This document shows, piece by piece, positions 8,701-15,852 of a DNA stretch of 34,974 nucleotides; positions within the stretch are counted from its first letter, which is position 1; each line of letters starts with the position of its first letter. Under the pieces are notes generated by a model, which was not told where the DNA came from, searched no databases, and was given only the letters and a program-made list of their open reading frames with translations. Made by a program: the position numbers and the translations under genes. Source of the DNA: CADCTM01 sp049671305 (GTDB taxonomy: Bacteria; Cyanobacteriota; Cyanobacteriia; Cyanobacteriales; Coleofasciculaceae). Where the stretch lies: contig JBATUR010000062.1 of the NCBI GenBank assembly GCA_049671305.1, forward strand, positions 1 through 34,974. The letters run 5' to 3'.

Positions 8701-8948
8701 ACTCTGACCACTGCAATGTTCAAGAGCAAAGTGTAAGAGCTTACACTCAAAGAAGAAGATTAAACATTCAAAAACGAATTGAGCTATTTAGGTTTGAAGA
8801 CAAGCTACGAACCATCCCAGCTCTTGAAGGACAACTCAAGAAACTAGATCAAGATTGCCAGGTCAATCTGAAAAAAATTGCACAAAAGAAACAGTACCAG
8901 GCTCGTAACCCAGAATTAGCGGCTGGACTTCTCTTCATTACAAAGTAG
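5793..8948 (+). CDS. SNF2/RapA-like superfamily 2 DNA-dependent ATPase
   Basis: A 1051-residue protein of the RapA/HepA and DISARM/Dpd helicase type. Residues about 10-60 look like a RapA-type Tudor-like domain (GQKVRMRNDPGKQG, then FGPNEKSLRKYDQLE). The ATPase core has Walker A DEVGLGKT (131-138), the DEAH box (257-260), LLTATPIQ, and helicase motifs V and VI (SSEVGSEGIDLQ; EQRIGRLDRLGQ at 630-641). The C-terminal 350 residues contain a RapA-like region (STHPLIQWIRYEYEHN), then a Glu/Lys-rich helical tail. The GTG start has AAGG eight bases upstream. No nuclease motif is evident, so it probably remodels or translocates on nucleic acid rather than cutting it. The Hsp70-like gene follows after 8 bases, indicating one transcript and a shared job. 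Substrate and biological role are not known; a defence role is inference. Confidence 0.9.
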   Translation: MTELSWDPKVSGQKVRMRNDPGKQGMTTGKIKESAGRLLVEVDFGPNEKSLRKYDQLELIEAIQSLRDLFLTGSYGSLFDLRRILTYEKVKGQLTNILYSMESSNTDFYPHQFKPVLKFLDSPVGRILIADEVGLGKTIEAMFIWKELQARQDARRLLILSPSMLRDKWRTDLQTKFNMDVELINARELSEKIKRILQNSSKRAASTFVHIASLEGIRPPKDWEDPQNFDSRAELARLLYQNTSREEFSIFDLVIIDEAHYLRNPETASNQLGQLLRDASRYMVLLTATPIQISSNNLFQVLKLVSPDDFEYQQIFEQMLQANKHIIDALRYLCQQPLDVEEVSRSICKARSSSYFSHNSRLELIQEELEKYPHPDIDRLMRWRQTLESCSLLGQFMTRNRKRDVLENRVKRSPQALEIKFSPLEKQVYNHISSQVRKLAKGQKGVSLFSLIIRQRQMASCMVAALKTWKEKGILDQFIQRDEEMLMEDLWEDFGFVVSEDEVSKYQYPFSGFEVNDEDINQLKENDSKYNELALFLKEKICDNPEEKFVIFAYFRGTLEYLKERLEEDGISNCIIHGGIKANKNEVLRMFKNEKKSVLLSSEVGSEGIDLQFCRFLINYDLPWNPMRVEQRIGRLDRLGQTAERISIIHYKISDTVEERVLSRLYERINVFEESIGDLEEILGEETEHLIVDLLNSDLSEDEREERANQTLSAIANKKVEQERLETEAVNMVAFSDYILNAITQSREQGRWLRPDDLNSFIGDFFKLYYPETTIIPKDKHFIEINLSQQAKVDLRVFYEQKRLSTPTRLHLTPVTCFFDPKKVESMGKGGIELLDSTHPLIQWIRYEYEHNAGSSGKIHPFHGVSALEAASKTVGFEPGIYVYVVHLWEFQGLRTETRLSFRAVRVDDGERLPDNTVEIILDKALSHGKSKPNAANLINLEKTVEAYEECEEQLQFAFLEVVEAFEKENSDHCNVQEQSVRAYTQRRRLNIQKRIELFRFEDKLRTIPALEGQLKKLDQDCQVNLKKIAQKKQYQARNPELAAGLLFITK

Positions 8949-8956
8949 TTCATGCT

Positions 8957-10420
8957 ATGGCAACATCACTGATTAGCCTTAACCTTGGGATTGATTTCGG
9001 CACTAGATATACAAAGATTTGTGTTCGAGATACTGATCGCGATGAGTCTTGGGTGGTCATTCCAGGTAAGGCAAAAAATTTATTAGATCGAGCATTAATT
9101 TTGAGTCAAGTGGGAATTCAACATGATGGAACACTTTTAGCTGGTCTAACGGAAGCAGAGTGGAACACCCAAAGAGCTTCTTGTGCTGTAATCATAGACT
9201 TTATCAAGATGAGGTTGGCGCATCTTGATCCTGGACGAGAAGCTGCTAATTGGTACTCTCCGAAACTATCTAGTTTTCAAGGAGTTAATCTGTCTGCTCC
9301 TAATGCACTAGAAAATATCTGTGCATTCTTTTTATATCGAGTCATAGAACGATCCAAGGAATGGATCTATCAAAATGATTCGGACAGACTTAAAAATGTT
9401 GAGGTTGACTGGAGTGCAACGATAGGGGTTCCTGTTGAATACTGTGACTCTCCTGCTTTAGCCAGGTTTCAACGTGTGTTATGTCTTGCTTGGCACTTAT
9501 GCGAACTTAATATTAATCCAATTACGCTCTTGGAATTAAATAACTATTTAAACGATATTAGTCAGTCGCTAGACACAGAGAATATTCCTTGTTTCGGAGT
9601 TCCTGAAATTGCTGCGGCTGTTTATTCCTACACATTTTCACGCCAAGCGAAACAAGGAGTCTATATTTTCTTTGATATTGGGGGTGGAACAACTGAGGGG
9701 GCAGCTTTTGAATTTTATAGAAATAGTGATGATCAACTACAAATAGATTTTTTTTCTGGCATAGTTGAACCCATAGGTATCAATGCACTAGCCAAGAGAA
9801 TTACCCAGTATTCACCTGATTTAGAACTTAAGGTGGCTAAGGCAATAGTCAACCGTGGGGACAAAATTCTAGATGAAATCGCTAAACTTTCTAGACAATA
9901 TGTAGCTACCTTAAAAATAAAAAAGGGAGATCATATAGCTAATAAACATCGAGTTTCAACAAGAGCGATTAAAGAGAAACTAAAACCTGAGAGTATCAAT
10001 CTTTATCTGCTACAAGTATTAATTTTAGCTCAGGCTTTAATTCATCGACAGGTTGCTACAGTAATCCGCACCTGTTGCCAAAAGCTACCTCACGGACCAG
10101 CACCAACTATTTCTGTATTTTTAGGAGGTGGAGGTAAGATTTCCGAATACTATCAAGACACAATTTACGCAACTTACGATACGTTCCAATTATCCTCAAC
10201 AGGAATGCCTCGATACCGAATGCTAGATATTCCCCTCCCATCCGACTTTAGTATGAAAGGCATTGAGGAAAAACATTTTCATCGTTTCTCAATTGCTTAT
10301 GGATTATCGATCCCTGACTATCAAGCCCCAACATTTAGACTTCCCCAGCAGTTCCCTGAGACTCCCCCTCGCCCAGTTGGTTCAAGATGGATTCCGGAAA
10401 CAGCTCAAGACGATGGATAA
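8957..10420 (+). CDS. Hsp70/actin-fold ATPase partner of the SNF2-like protein
   Basis: A 487-residue protein with the nucleotide-binding signatures of the Hsp70/actin superfamily. These are phosphate-1 LGIDFGTRYTKI (Asp13, Gly15, Thr16), phosphate-2 FFDIGGGTTEG (Asp240, Gly242-244) and the adenosine motif FLGGGGK (389-395). It ends soon after the ATPase domain, with a Pro-rich tail, so the beta-sandwich substrate-binding domain and lid of DnaK are missing. It is therefore not a general chaperone; it may act as a nucleotide-driven switch or assembly factor. It begins 8 bases after the helicase stop, so the two are expressed together. No third gene follows: downstream are about 100 empty bases and then a minus-strand gene remnant. 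Confidence 0.87.
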   Translation: MATSLISLNLGIDFGTRYTKICVRDTDRDESWVVIPGKAKNLLDRALILSQVGIQHDGTLLAGLTEAEWNTQRASCAVIIDFIKMRLAHLDPGREAANWYSPKLSSFQGVNLSAPNALENICAFFLYRVIERSKEWIYQNDSDRLKNVEVDWSATIGVPVEYCDSPALARFQRVLCLAWHLCELNINPITLLELNNYLNDISQSLDTENIPCFGVPEIAAAVYSYTFSRQAKQGVYIFFDIGGGTTEGAAFEFYRNSDDQLQIDFFSGIVEPIGINALAKRITQYSPDLELKVAKAIVNRGDKILDEIAKLSRQYVATLKIKKGDHIANKHRVSTRAIKEKLKPESINLYLLQVLILAQALIHRQVATVIRTCCQKLPHGPAPTISVFLGGGGKISEYYQDTIYATYDTFQLSSTGMPRYRMLDIPLPSDFSMKGIEEKHFHRFSIAYGLSIPDYQAPTFRLPQQFPETPPRPVGSRWIPETAQDDG

Positions 10421-10523
10421 AGTTTTACTGCTGTAGAGTCCTTGAGGACGTAGATGAGTAACTGTCATTTGTAGTAAGTTCTATAGGACAGTTGGAGGCA
10501 CGGTGATTCCATCTTTCACCAAT

Positions 10524-10741
10524 CTATTTACTTGCTGCCTTCACAACTTCTGCATCCAGTTGACGGCTTACCCAAAAGCGTGAGAAAGGTAACTAAATCA
10601 TCCATCACAGGTTTGACCTTTGTAATCAGTCCCTGGCGTTTTGCTGCCATAAAAGTACCCAAAACTCCAGTAATTGTCAAGCCCAGATTTGCCGTTGCAA
10701 GGTTCAGTCCAAACGCTCATTAATCAGCAAGCGGGTTGCCT
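10524..10741 (-). pseudogene. Remnant of a DUF3368 gene (PIN-like, toxin-antitoxin associated)
   Basis: Reading the minus strand from 10741, three frames have to be joined. The first gives ATRLLINERLD. The second gives LNLATANLGLTITGVLGTFM, continuing through AAKRQGLITKVKPVMDDLVT. The third gives FSRFWVSRQLDAEVVKAASK and then TAG at 10524-10526. Joined, they match the C-terminal half of DUF3368 proteins (LLIDERLGR ... GLxVxGTLGVLLxAKxxGLI). There are two frameshifts, and the N-terminal half and usual UPF0175 antitoxin partner are missing. The remnant starts exactly at the stop of the ABC transporter gene, which suggests a deletion joint. The plus-strand frame 10532-10723 is its antisense shadow. 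Confidence 0.75.
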
Positions 10742-12559
10742 TCACAATAACTCCCCAGTTTCTTGCAACGAATGTAAGCGCTGATAAATGCCTTGGCGAC
10801 TCAGTAATTCGGCATGATTTCCTACTTCCACAATTCGCCCTTGATCCAGCACAACAATTTTATCAGCATCTCGCACTGTACTAAGTCGGTGAGCAATAAT
10901 AATGGTGGTGCGAGTTCCTTGAATAGTTCTCATCGCTAACTGAATTGATCGCTCAGATTCATAGTCTAAACTAGAAGTCGCTTCATCAAATACTAAGACA
11001 TCCGGCTCAACTAATAAAGCTCTGGCAATTCCCAAACGCTGCCTTTGTCCACCAGAAAGCCGCATACCGCGCTCTCCAACTATAGTATTATAACCTTGGG
11101 GCAGTTGCTCAATTACTTCATCAACTCTGGCAATGCGACAAGCTTCTTGTACTTTCTCAAAGCTAGCATTGCGGTTGCCGTAGGTGAGGTTTTCCAGCAA
11201 AGTGCCGTTAAAAATATCAACTTCTTGATGGACGATCGCTAAACGTTTGCGATAACCTGTAATATCCAGTTGGCGAATGTCTACACCATCTATTAAAATC
11301 TTCCCTTGATTCGGTTCAAAATAGCGAAACAAAAGTTTAACTAGGGTAGATTTCCCCGAACCTGAGCGCCCAACTAATGCTACGGTTTGATAAGGCTCAA
11401 TTAATAGTTGAACATCTTGTAAAACCGGGCGCCTGGAGTCGTAACTAAAGCTGAGATGGTTAAACTCAACCTTACCTGTAAATTGATAGGACTTTGCTGT
11501 ATCTGCTGAATTTAAAATAATACCTGCGGCATCAATTCCAGACGGATGTTGCATAAACTCATGGAAGCGCAGCATGGAGGAATAACGACGCGCAAATACT
11601 TCGGCAAGCTGACTAATCGGCTCTAATTCTGCATAAGCCATACTAGAAATCGTGAAGGTTGTAACAAAGTGTCCTAAAGAGATCTTACCTTCTACGGTCA
11701 TTACTAAGGTTAGACCAAGTACGCTAAATACAAAAGCTTGGATGACGGTTTTTTGCCAGGTATTTAATTTGACATAACCTAGATGGATATTATAAATTAC
11801 TACTTTTAATTCACGGTCTAAACGCTCTTTTTGACGCTTTAATTCTGCTGATTCAGTAGCAAAAGCTTTGACAGTTTTGATATTAGTGACAATTTCTGAG
11901 GTACGACTTTCGGTATTTTCCTGATATTTATCAAGAAGTCCTTCTTTGACGATCAATTTAATCAAGTCTTTGAGGCTGAAGCTTAATATTAAGACAAAGG
12001 AAATCAAAAATAAAATAGCAATTCGCCACTCGATAAACCAAATAATTACAAAAATACCCAACACCCGAAATAGTTTGGGAATAAGCTGCCCAGAGATTTC
12101 TGGATAAGTCCAAGTATGGTTAGCCAAACCTCTAGCGACTCGTCCGGCAATGCGTCCGGGGTTGTTTTCATCGTAAAATTCTAGAGGTAGGGTAAGGATT
12201 TTTTCTAGGGCTTTTTGCGAGTTATCCCGACGAGAACGAAGAGCGATCGCCCAATGAAACCAGCCACTTAACCAAACTTGAATTGGTGCTCTGACTACGG
12301 TGACAATGAAAATGATGCCTAGTAAGACGATTAGCGATAATGATTGATTAACCTGAGTATTGGTAAGTACGGCAACGCTTTCAACCAGGTGTTGGATTTG
12401 AGCGTCCAAAGTTTGATTTGATAAAACATTGAGCACTTGTCCGATCGCATAAGGTACAACCAGATCGATAATTTCAAAGACACTGGCGGCAGCAATACTA
12501 AATAATGAGATTGCGCGATAGGGGCGATAGTAGTTTATCAGGTCCCGAAAAGTTGCCAT
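10742..12559 (-). CDS. ABC exporter half-transporter, fused membrane and ATPase domains
   Basis: A 605-residue half-transporter that would work as a dimer in the plasma membrane, exporting a lipid, peptide or drug-like substrate. Residues 1-330 hold about six membrane helices and the exporter coupling regions. The ATPase domain follows from about 365, with Walker A GRSGSGKST (near 395-402), signature LSGGQRQRLG (near 500), Walker B VLVFDEATSSLD and the switch His in IAHRLST. All ATPase motifs are intact. The start has AGGAG five bases upstream. It ends at QETGELL directly against a DUF3368 remnant. No dedicated substrate gene is adjacent, so the cargo is unknown. Confidence 0.93.
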   Translation of the reverse strand: MATFRDLINYYRPYRAISLFSIAAASVFEIIDLVVPYAIGQVLNVLSNQTLDAQIQHLVESVAVLTNTQVNQSLSLIVLLGIIFIVTVVRAPIQVWLSGWFHWAIALRSRRDNSQKALEKILTLPLEFYDENNPGRIAGRVARGLANHTWTYPEISGQLIPKLFRVLGIFVIIWFIEWRIAILFLISFVLILSFSLKDLIKLIVKEGLLDKYQENTESRTSEIVTNIKTVKAFATESAELKRQKERLDRELKVVIYNIHLGYVKLNTWQKTVIQAFVFSVLGLTLVMTVEGKISLGHFVTTFTISSMAYAELEPISQLAEVFARRYSSMLRFHEFMQHPSGIDAAGIILNSADTAKSYQFTGKVEFNHLSFSYDSRRPVLQDVQLLIEPYQTVALVGRSGSGKSTLVKLLFRYFEPNQGKILIDGVDIRQLDITGYRKRLAIVHQEVDIFNGTLLENLTYGNRNASFEKVQEACRIARVDEVIEQLPQGYNTIVGERGMRLSGGQRQRLGIARALLVEPDVLVFDEATSSLDYESERSIQLAMRTIQGTRTTIIIAHRLSTVRDADKIVVLDQGRIVEVGNHAELLSRQGIYQRLHSLQETGELL

Positions 12560-12679
12560 GATGCTCCTGACACAGCACTGGTGTTGCTTCTAGAGCGGTT
12601 TTCACCAGCTCAATCTTTGTAATACGAAAGCCTTTTATTGTAATACATAAATATTCTTTGCGGTTAAGCTGCAAAAGAG

Positions 12680-13276
12680 TTAGTGATGAATATCTAAATT
12701 TAAAACATAGCAACCTAGTTGTACTTTTTCTGCCCACAGCTCATACTCCAGGCTAAGATGTTGGGGCAGAGGGCGACCAACCAGCCTGAGACTGCGAGTG
12801 TAATTTTTTAGACGTAATACTTCATAACCTTGCAGAGAGCTGCCTTGTAGCCAATAACGACTGACGCCGTAAACGCCAGGTTCCCAGAAGTGACGATAGC
12901 TCCATTTGCCGCTTTCCTGCATAGTCATAATTACGCGATATGGAGAGATTTCTAGCCACAGCAGGCGGCGTTTCGGGTTTGGCTGATTGGTGTCAAGTGG
13001 TGCAGTGTCAGCATCAGGCAGACTTGGCTCATTTAGGAGTAGATGAAATCGCTGTTGGTCTTTTTGATACAGCGTAGCGGCAGTTTCAACAGTAGACCAA
13101 ATTGGTAAGTCGGTGGAGACGAGGGAAAGGCAGACTGGTCTACGATGATGCGTCAGCATGGAACCTGATTTAGAGATAAATGGATATCCATAGCATAGCT
13201 TTCCTCTTTGGTTGGCAGAAGGATCAGGAGGTACTGCCAGAGGGTGCAAAAAAAGTTTGTTAGGGGGGGTTGCCAA
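12680..13276 (-). CDS. Conserved-looking hypothetical protein
   Basis: Not recognised as a known family. The frame encodes up to 198 residues. The better-organised part starts at the internal Met40 (position 13159, MLTHHRRPVCLSLVSTDLP) and continues through a region rich in Trp and Tyr (LLWLEISPYRVIMTMQ, WSYRHFWEPGVYGVSRYWLQ). The first 39 residues are Pro-rich and of low quality, so the shorter 159-residue protein is possible. No ribosome-binding site decides between the starts. No signal peptide or membrane segment is seen. It lies 120 bases upstream of the ABC gene on the same strand and could be co-transcribed with it. Confidence 0.6.
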   Translation of the reverse strand: MATPPNKLFLHPLAVPPDPSANQRGKLCYGYPFISKSGSMLTHHRRPVCLSLVSTDLPIWSTVETAATLYQKDQQRFHLLLNEPSLPDADTAPLDTNQPNPKRRLLWLEISPYRVIMTMQESGKWSYRHFWEPGVYGVSRYWLQGSSLQGYEVLRLKNYTRSLRLVGRPLPQHLSLEYELWAEKVQLGCYVLNLDIHH

Positions 13277-13327
13277 ATCAGATGTCTTATCGTAAGATTA
13301 GTAATCGTGGCAAGATTAGCTACACAA

Positions 13328-13399
<72 letters not shown>

Positions 13400-13429
13400 T
13401 TTGCAAGAGATAATAGGCAACAGATTTAG

Positions 13430-13466
13430 GTCTGGGGCTACAGGAACTAAGCCTGCCTTCGCAGGC
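13430..13466. repeat. Short copy of a dispersed hairpin repeat
   Basis: GTCTGGGGCTACA (13430-13442) is the reverse complement of TGTAGCCCCAGAC in the longer element at 13937-14052. It is followed by a GCCTGC-CTTC-GCAGGC hairpin (13451-13466), similar to the AAACCTGC-CTAC-GCAGGTTT hairpin of that element. The two copies flank the broken DUF559 gene in opposite orientation. Confidence 0.65.
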
Positions 13467-13495
13467 TATTCGTGATCGCTTTTCTAATTTTTAGC

Positions 13496-13900
13496 TTAAT
13501 GGTTGTGCGATCGTTTTAATCGTTGCAGAAACCGCTTTATAACATCATCTGGAAAGTTGAAACATTCATTAGCATCAAAGCGATGAACCCAAACTCCGTG
13601 GTCGAGAAAAAAGCCATCTCGTTTGTGATCTTCGGCGGCGCGAGAAGCTGGGTGAAAGAGTTCGCCATCAACTTCTAGTATTGCCCAAATTCCTTCGTAG
13701 CAGATGAGAAAATCACATTCAAGATTGCGTCGTCCTTGATTTGTTGTGAGTCGTCCTCAGCAAATTGGGAAGAATAAAATATTTGCTCGATCTAATGCTT
13801 GGGCAATTTTTACTTCGGATACTGAGCGGAAATGTAAGTTTTGCCATTCTACTTTTTTGGGTTGGTTGAAGGTGTTTTTGTGTATCGTGTTAGCTTGCAT
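13496..13900 (-). pseudogene. DUF559-type (Vsr-like) endonuclease-fold gene with an in-frame stop
   Basis: A 135-codon frame reads from ATG at 13900, with AAGGA eight bases upstream, to TAA at 13496-13498. It is interrupted only by TGA at codon 48 (13757-13759). The product reads VEWQNLHFRSVSEVKIAQAL, then LFFPIC-stop-GRLTTNQGRRNLECDFLI, then GIWAILEVDGELFHPASRAA, EDHKRDGFFLDHGVWVHRFD and DVIKRFLQRL. This is the DUF559/very-short-patch-repair nuclease fold. The SxxE, the D of ECDFLI and the E-x-D of LEVDGE suggest that the catalytic residues survive. A single CGA to TGA change would explain the stop. The rest of the frame is clean, so the break is recent, or is a sequencing error or readthrough site. 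Flanked by hairpin repeats. Confidence 0.8.
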
Positions 13901-13936
13901 AATAATTTCCTTGATTTAGGTTAGTTAAGAGCCTTG

Positions 13937-14052
13937 GCGACTGGAAGTCGCAGCTACACAGACGAAACCTGCCTACGCAGGTTTAAGAATCTTTGTTTTG
14001 CATTTAGTCCGCGCAGGCGGACTTTGTTTGTGTAGCCCCAGACTTCAGTCTG
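13937..14052. repeat. Multi-hairpin dispersed repeat element (MITE-like)
   Basis: Four hairpins lie in series: GCGACT-GGA-AGTCGC (13937-13951), AAACCTGC-CTAC-GCAGGTTT (13965-13984), AGTCCGC-GCAG-GCGGACT (14006-14023) and CAGACT-TC-AGTCTG (14039-14052). The element is also an imperfect palindrome as a whole: GCTACACAGACGAAACCTGC on the left resembles the reverse complement of GCGGACTTTGTTTGTGTAGC on the right. No transposase is present. Such elements are frequent between cyanobacterial genes; copy number in this genome is unknown. Confidence 0.75.
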
Positions 14053-14165
14053 CGGGTGTATTTGGTTTTTGAATTACTGCTTGATGAGTTTTCTAGCTGT
14101 TCAAATAATCCTGGTATTTCCAGTTGTATCCAGGAAGGCTCATAGAGATTGGCAGAATTATTCAT
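14004..14165 (-). CDS. Small ORF (53 residues) running into the hairpin repeat
   Basis: Starts at ATG 14165 with GGAGA about nine bases upstream on the minus strand. The first 39 residues look like a real small protein (MNNSANLYEPSWIQLEIPGL, then FEQLENSSSSNS). The last 14 or so are encoded by the hairpin repeat, ending at TAA 14004-14006, so the original C-terminus may have been replaced. It precedes the DUF559 gene on the same strand by about 100 bases and could share its transcript. Not recognised; no membrane segment. It could be a chance frame. Confidence 0.4.
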   Translation of the reverse strand: MNNSANLYEPSWIQLEIPGLFEQLENSSSSNSKTKYTRRLKSGATQTKSACAD

Positions 14166-14195
14166 TGATTTGTTCTCCGTTAATTGAATTTAGAG

Positions 14196-14223
14196 AAGGT
14201 TATTTAACCAAGGTTATTTAACC
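14196..14223. repeat. Tandem 14-bp repeat with internal dyads, possible operator
   Basis: AAGGTTATTTAACC occurs twice back to back (14196-14209 and 14210-14223). Each copy contains the dyad GGTTA-TT-TAACC. It lies in the 220-base region between the minus-strand small ORF and the plus-strand STAND gene, so it could be a binding site controlling either side. Confidence 0.55.
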
Positions 14224-14385
14224 GCTGAATTTATACTACTTCTCCTGTAAGAATCTTTGGTCTAATGGAAGTACACTAAAAATACAAAGGAAGTATAAGG
14301 AAAGTCACAACTTGCGAAATCAAGTTGAAATTGAAATAGCTTTTGCTACGATTTATTAGTAAAGCAAGCTAGAAACCAACAAAAA

Positions 14386-15852
14386 ATGTGTACAAATTGG
14401 AAGGAGTTTCTGGAAAAAATAGCCGATGATCATGATTTATACGAAGAGAAAAGAGAAACTTTTCGAGTCATGTTTGCCGACAAAGGCAAAATCAAAAGCA
14501 TGACAGAACTTTCAGTCGCTCTGAATCTGGGCAAGTCGGCTGTAAAAAAGCGTATGGGAAAGGTATATGACAAATTTCCTACGATTTGTCCTAGTGTCAA
14601 TGGTAAGAGGAGTAGAGGTCAAGCATCAGCCTTGCAAGTATGGTTGAATCAGCAGTATTCTGCTCAGTTCAAGCCAAAGTCTGTCGAGGCTGCATCTTCT
14701 AGTGCGATCGCATCATTACCAAGCTGCTCTAGTAGCTTCCAAACAATAATTGACGACAAGACAAAGGATTTTGTTGGTCGTGAATACGTGTTTGATGCGA
14801 TCGCCAATTTCTTAACCAATCAACCCAACGGCTATTTCATCATTGAAGGCGATCCTGGAATGGGCAAAAGTGCCATTTTAGCTGAGTATGTGCGGCGGAC
14901 TGGATGCTTGGCTCATTTCAATATGCAACAGAACGGAGAGAACCGCGCTGACCAATTTTTAAAAAGTGTCTGCACTCAACTGATTGAACGCTACCAGCTA
15001 CCCAATATTTTGCCCTTAAACTCAGATGTCACGGGAGATGGGGAATTTCTCCGTCAGCTATTAGAGGAAGCTGCTAAAAAGACAAACAGAGAAAAAGTGG
15101 TAATTGCGATTGATGCTTTGGATGAAGTTGATTCAAGCAGCTCTGATGCCAATATTCTTTATTTGCCTCGCTACTTATCGGAAGGTGTCTACTTTGTAAT
15201 GACAAGGCGACGGGGAGTTGAAAACCTCTTTTTCGCAGAAGTGCCACAAGAACTACTCAATTTGATGGACTACCCAGACCAAAGTCGTGAAGATGTTCGT
15301 GCTTATATTGAGAAGCGAGTTAATGGTAGTGAACTGTTACGTCAAAAAATTACTGAAAGAGGAGAGACAGATAGTGATTTCATAGACAAGATTACTGAAA
15401 AAAGTGAGAACAATTTTATGTATTTGGTCTATGTTCTGCAAGACATTGAGAATGGTTTGTACCAAGACTTAAGCCTAGAAATGTTTCCTAAAGGTTTGCA
15501 GAAATACTATGAATTCCACTGGCAGGATATGGGGATGACTACCAAGCCACTACCTGTAATCAAGATTAATATTGTGTATCACTTAGCTGAGTCTCATCAG
15601 CCGATTTCACGCCAGTTACTCTCTGAATATGTTGGCGAACCGCCGTTGACTGTGCAAGAGGTGCTGGACGACTGGGAGCAGTTTTTGCACAAGCCGATCC
15701 TTGAAAGAGAAAAGTGCTACAGCGTCTATCATTCCAGTTTCCGGGATTTTTTACATCGTCAGGACATTGTGCAGGCTGCAGGGGTTTCACTGCAAGCAAT
15801 TAAGAAACAGAAATCAGATAATTTATGGAAAGCAATGTTTGGCAATGAGTGA
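14386..15852 (+). CDS. STAND (NACHT-like) ATPase with N-terminal HTH-like region
   Basis: A 488-residue signal-transduction ATPase. Residues 1-95 are helical, with an HTH-like segment (MTELSVALNLGKSAVKKRMG) similar to the N-terminal parts of other cyanobacterial NLR-like proteins. The ATPase domain has Walker A EGDPGMGKSAI (Gly155-Ser162), Walker B VVIAIDALDE (Asp243, Asp246, Glu247), and an Arg-rich sensor stretch VMTRRRG. A winged-helix-like end reads YSVYHSSFRDFLHRQDI, as in NACHT/NB-ARC-WD40 proteins. The sensor repeats are not on this protein but on the next gene, whose start overlaps this stop by 8 bases. Together they look like one NLR-like receptor split in two. No enzymatic effector domain is visible here. 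The ribosome-binding site is weak. Confidence 0.85.
   Translation: MCTNWKEFLEKIADDHDLYEEKRETFRVMFADKGKIKSMTELSVALNLGKSAVKKRMGKVYDKFPTICPSVNGKRSRGQASALQVWLNQQYSAQFKPKSVEAASSSAIASLPSCSSSFQTIIDDKTKDFVGREYVFDAIANFLTNQPNGYFIIEGDPGMGKSAILAEYVRRTGCLAHFNMQQNGENRADQFLKSVCTQLIERYQLPNILPLNSDVTGDGEFLRQLLEEAAKKTNREKVVIAIDALDEVDSSSSDANILYLPRYLSEGVYFVMTRRRGVENLFFAEVPQELLNLMDYPDQSREDVRAYIEKRVNGSELLRQKITERGETDSDFIDKITEKSENNFMYLVYVLQDIENGLYQDLSLEMFPKGLQKYYEFHWQDMGMTTKPLPVIKINIVYHLAESHQPISRQLLSEYVGEPPLTVQEVLDDWEQFLHKPILEREKCYSVYHSSFRDFLHRQDIVQAAGVSLQAIKKQKSDNLWKAMFGNE

Noticed and set aside
10532..10723. 63-codon plus-strand frame
   Set aside because: It is antisense to the DUF3368 remnant, which explains the openness.
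12498..12737. 79-codon minus-strand frame
   Set aside because: Overlaps the start of the ABC gene and the end of the hypothetical gene in another frame; no protein-like features.
15701..15844. N-terminal extension of the WD40 gene
   Set aside because: It lies wholly inside the STAND gene in another frame; the ATG at 15845 with a coupled overlap is a better start.
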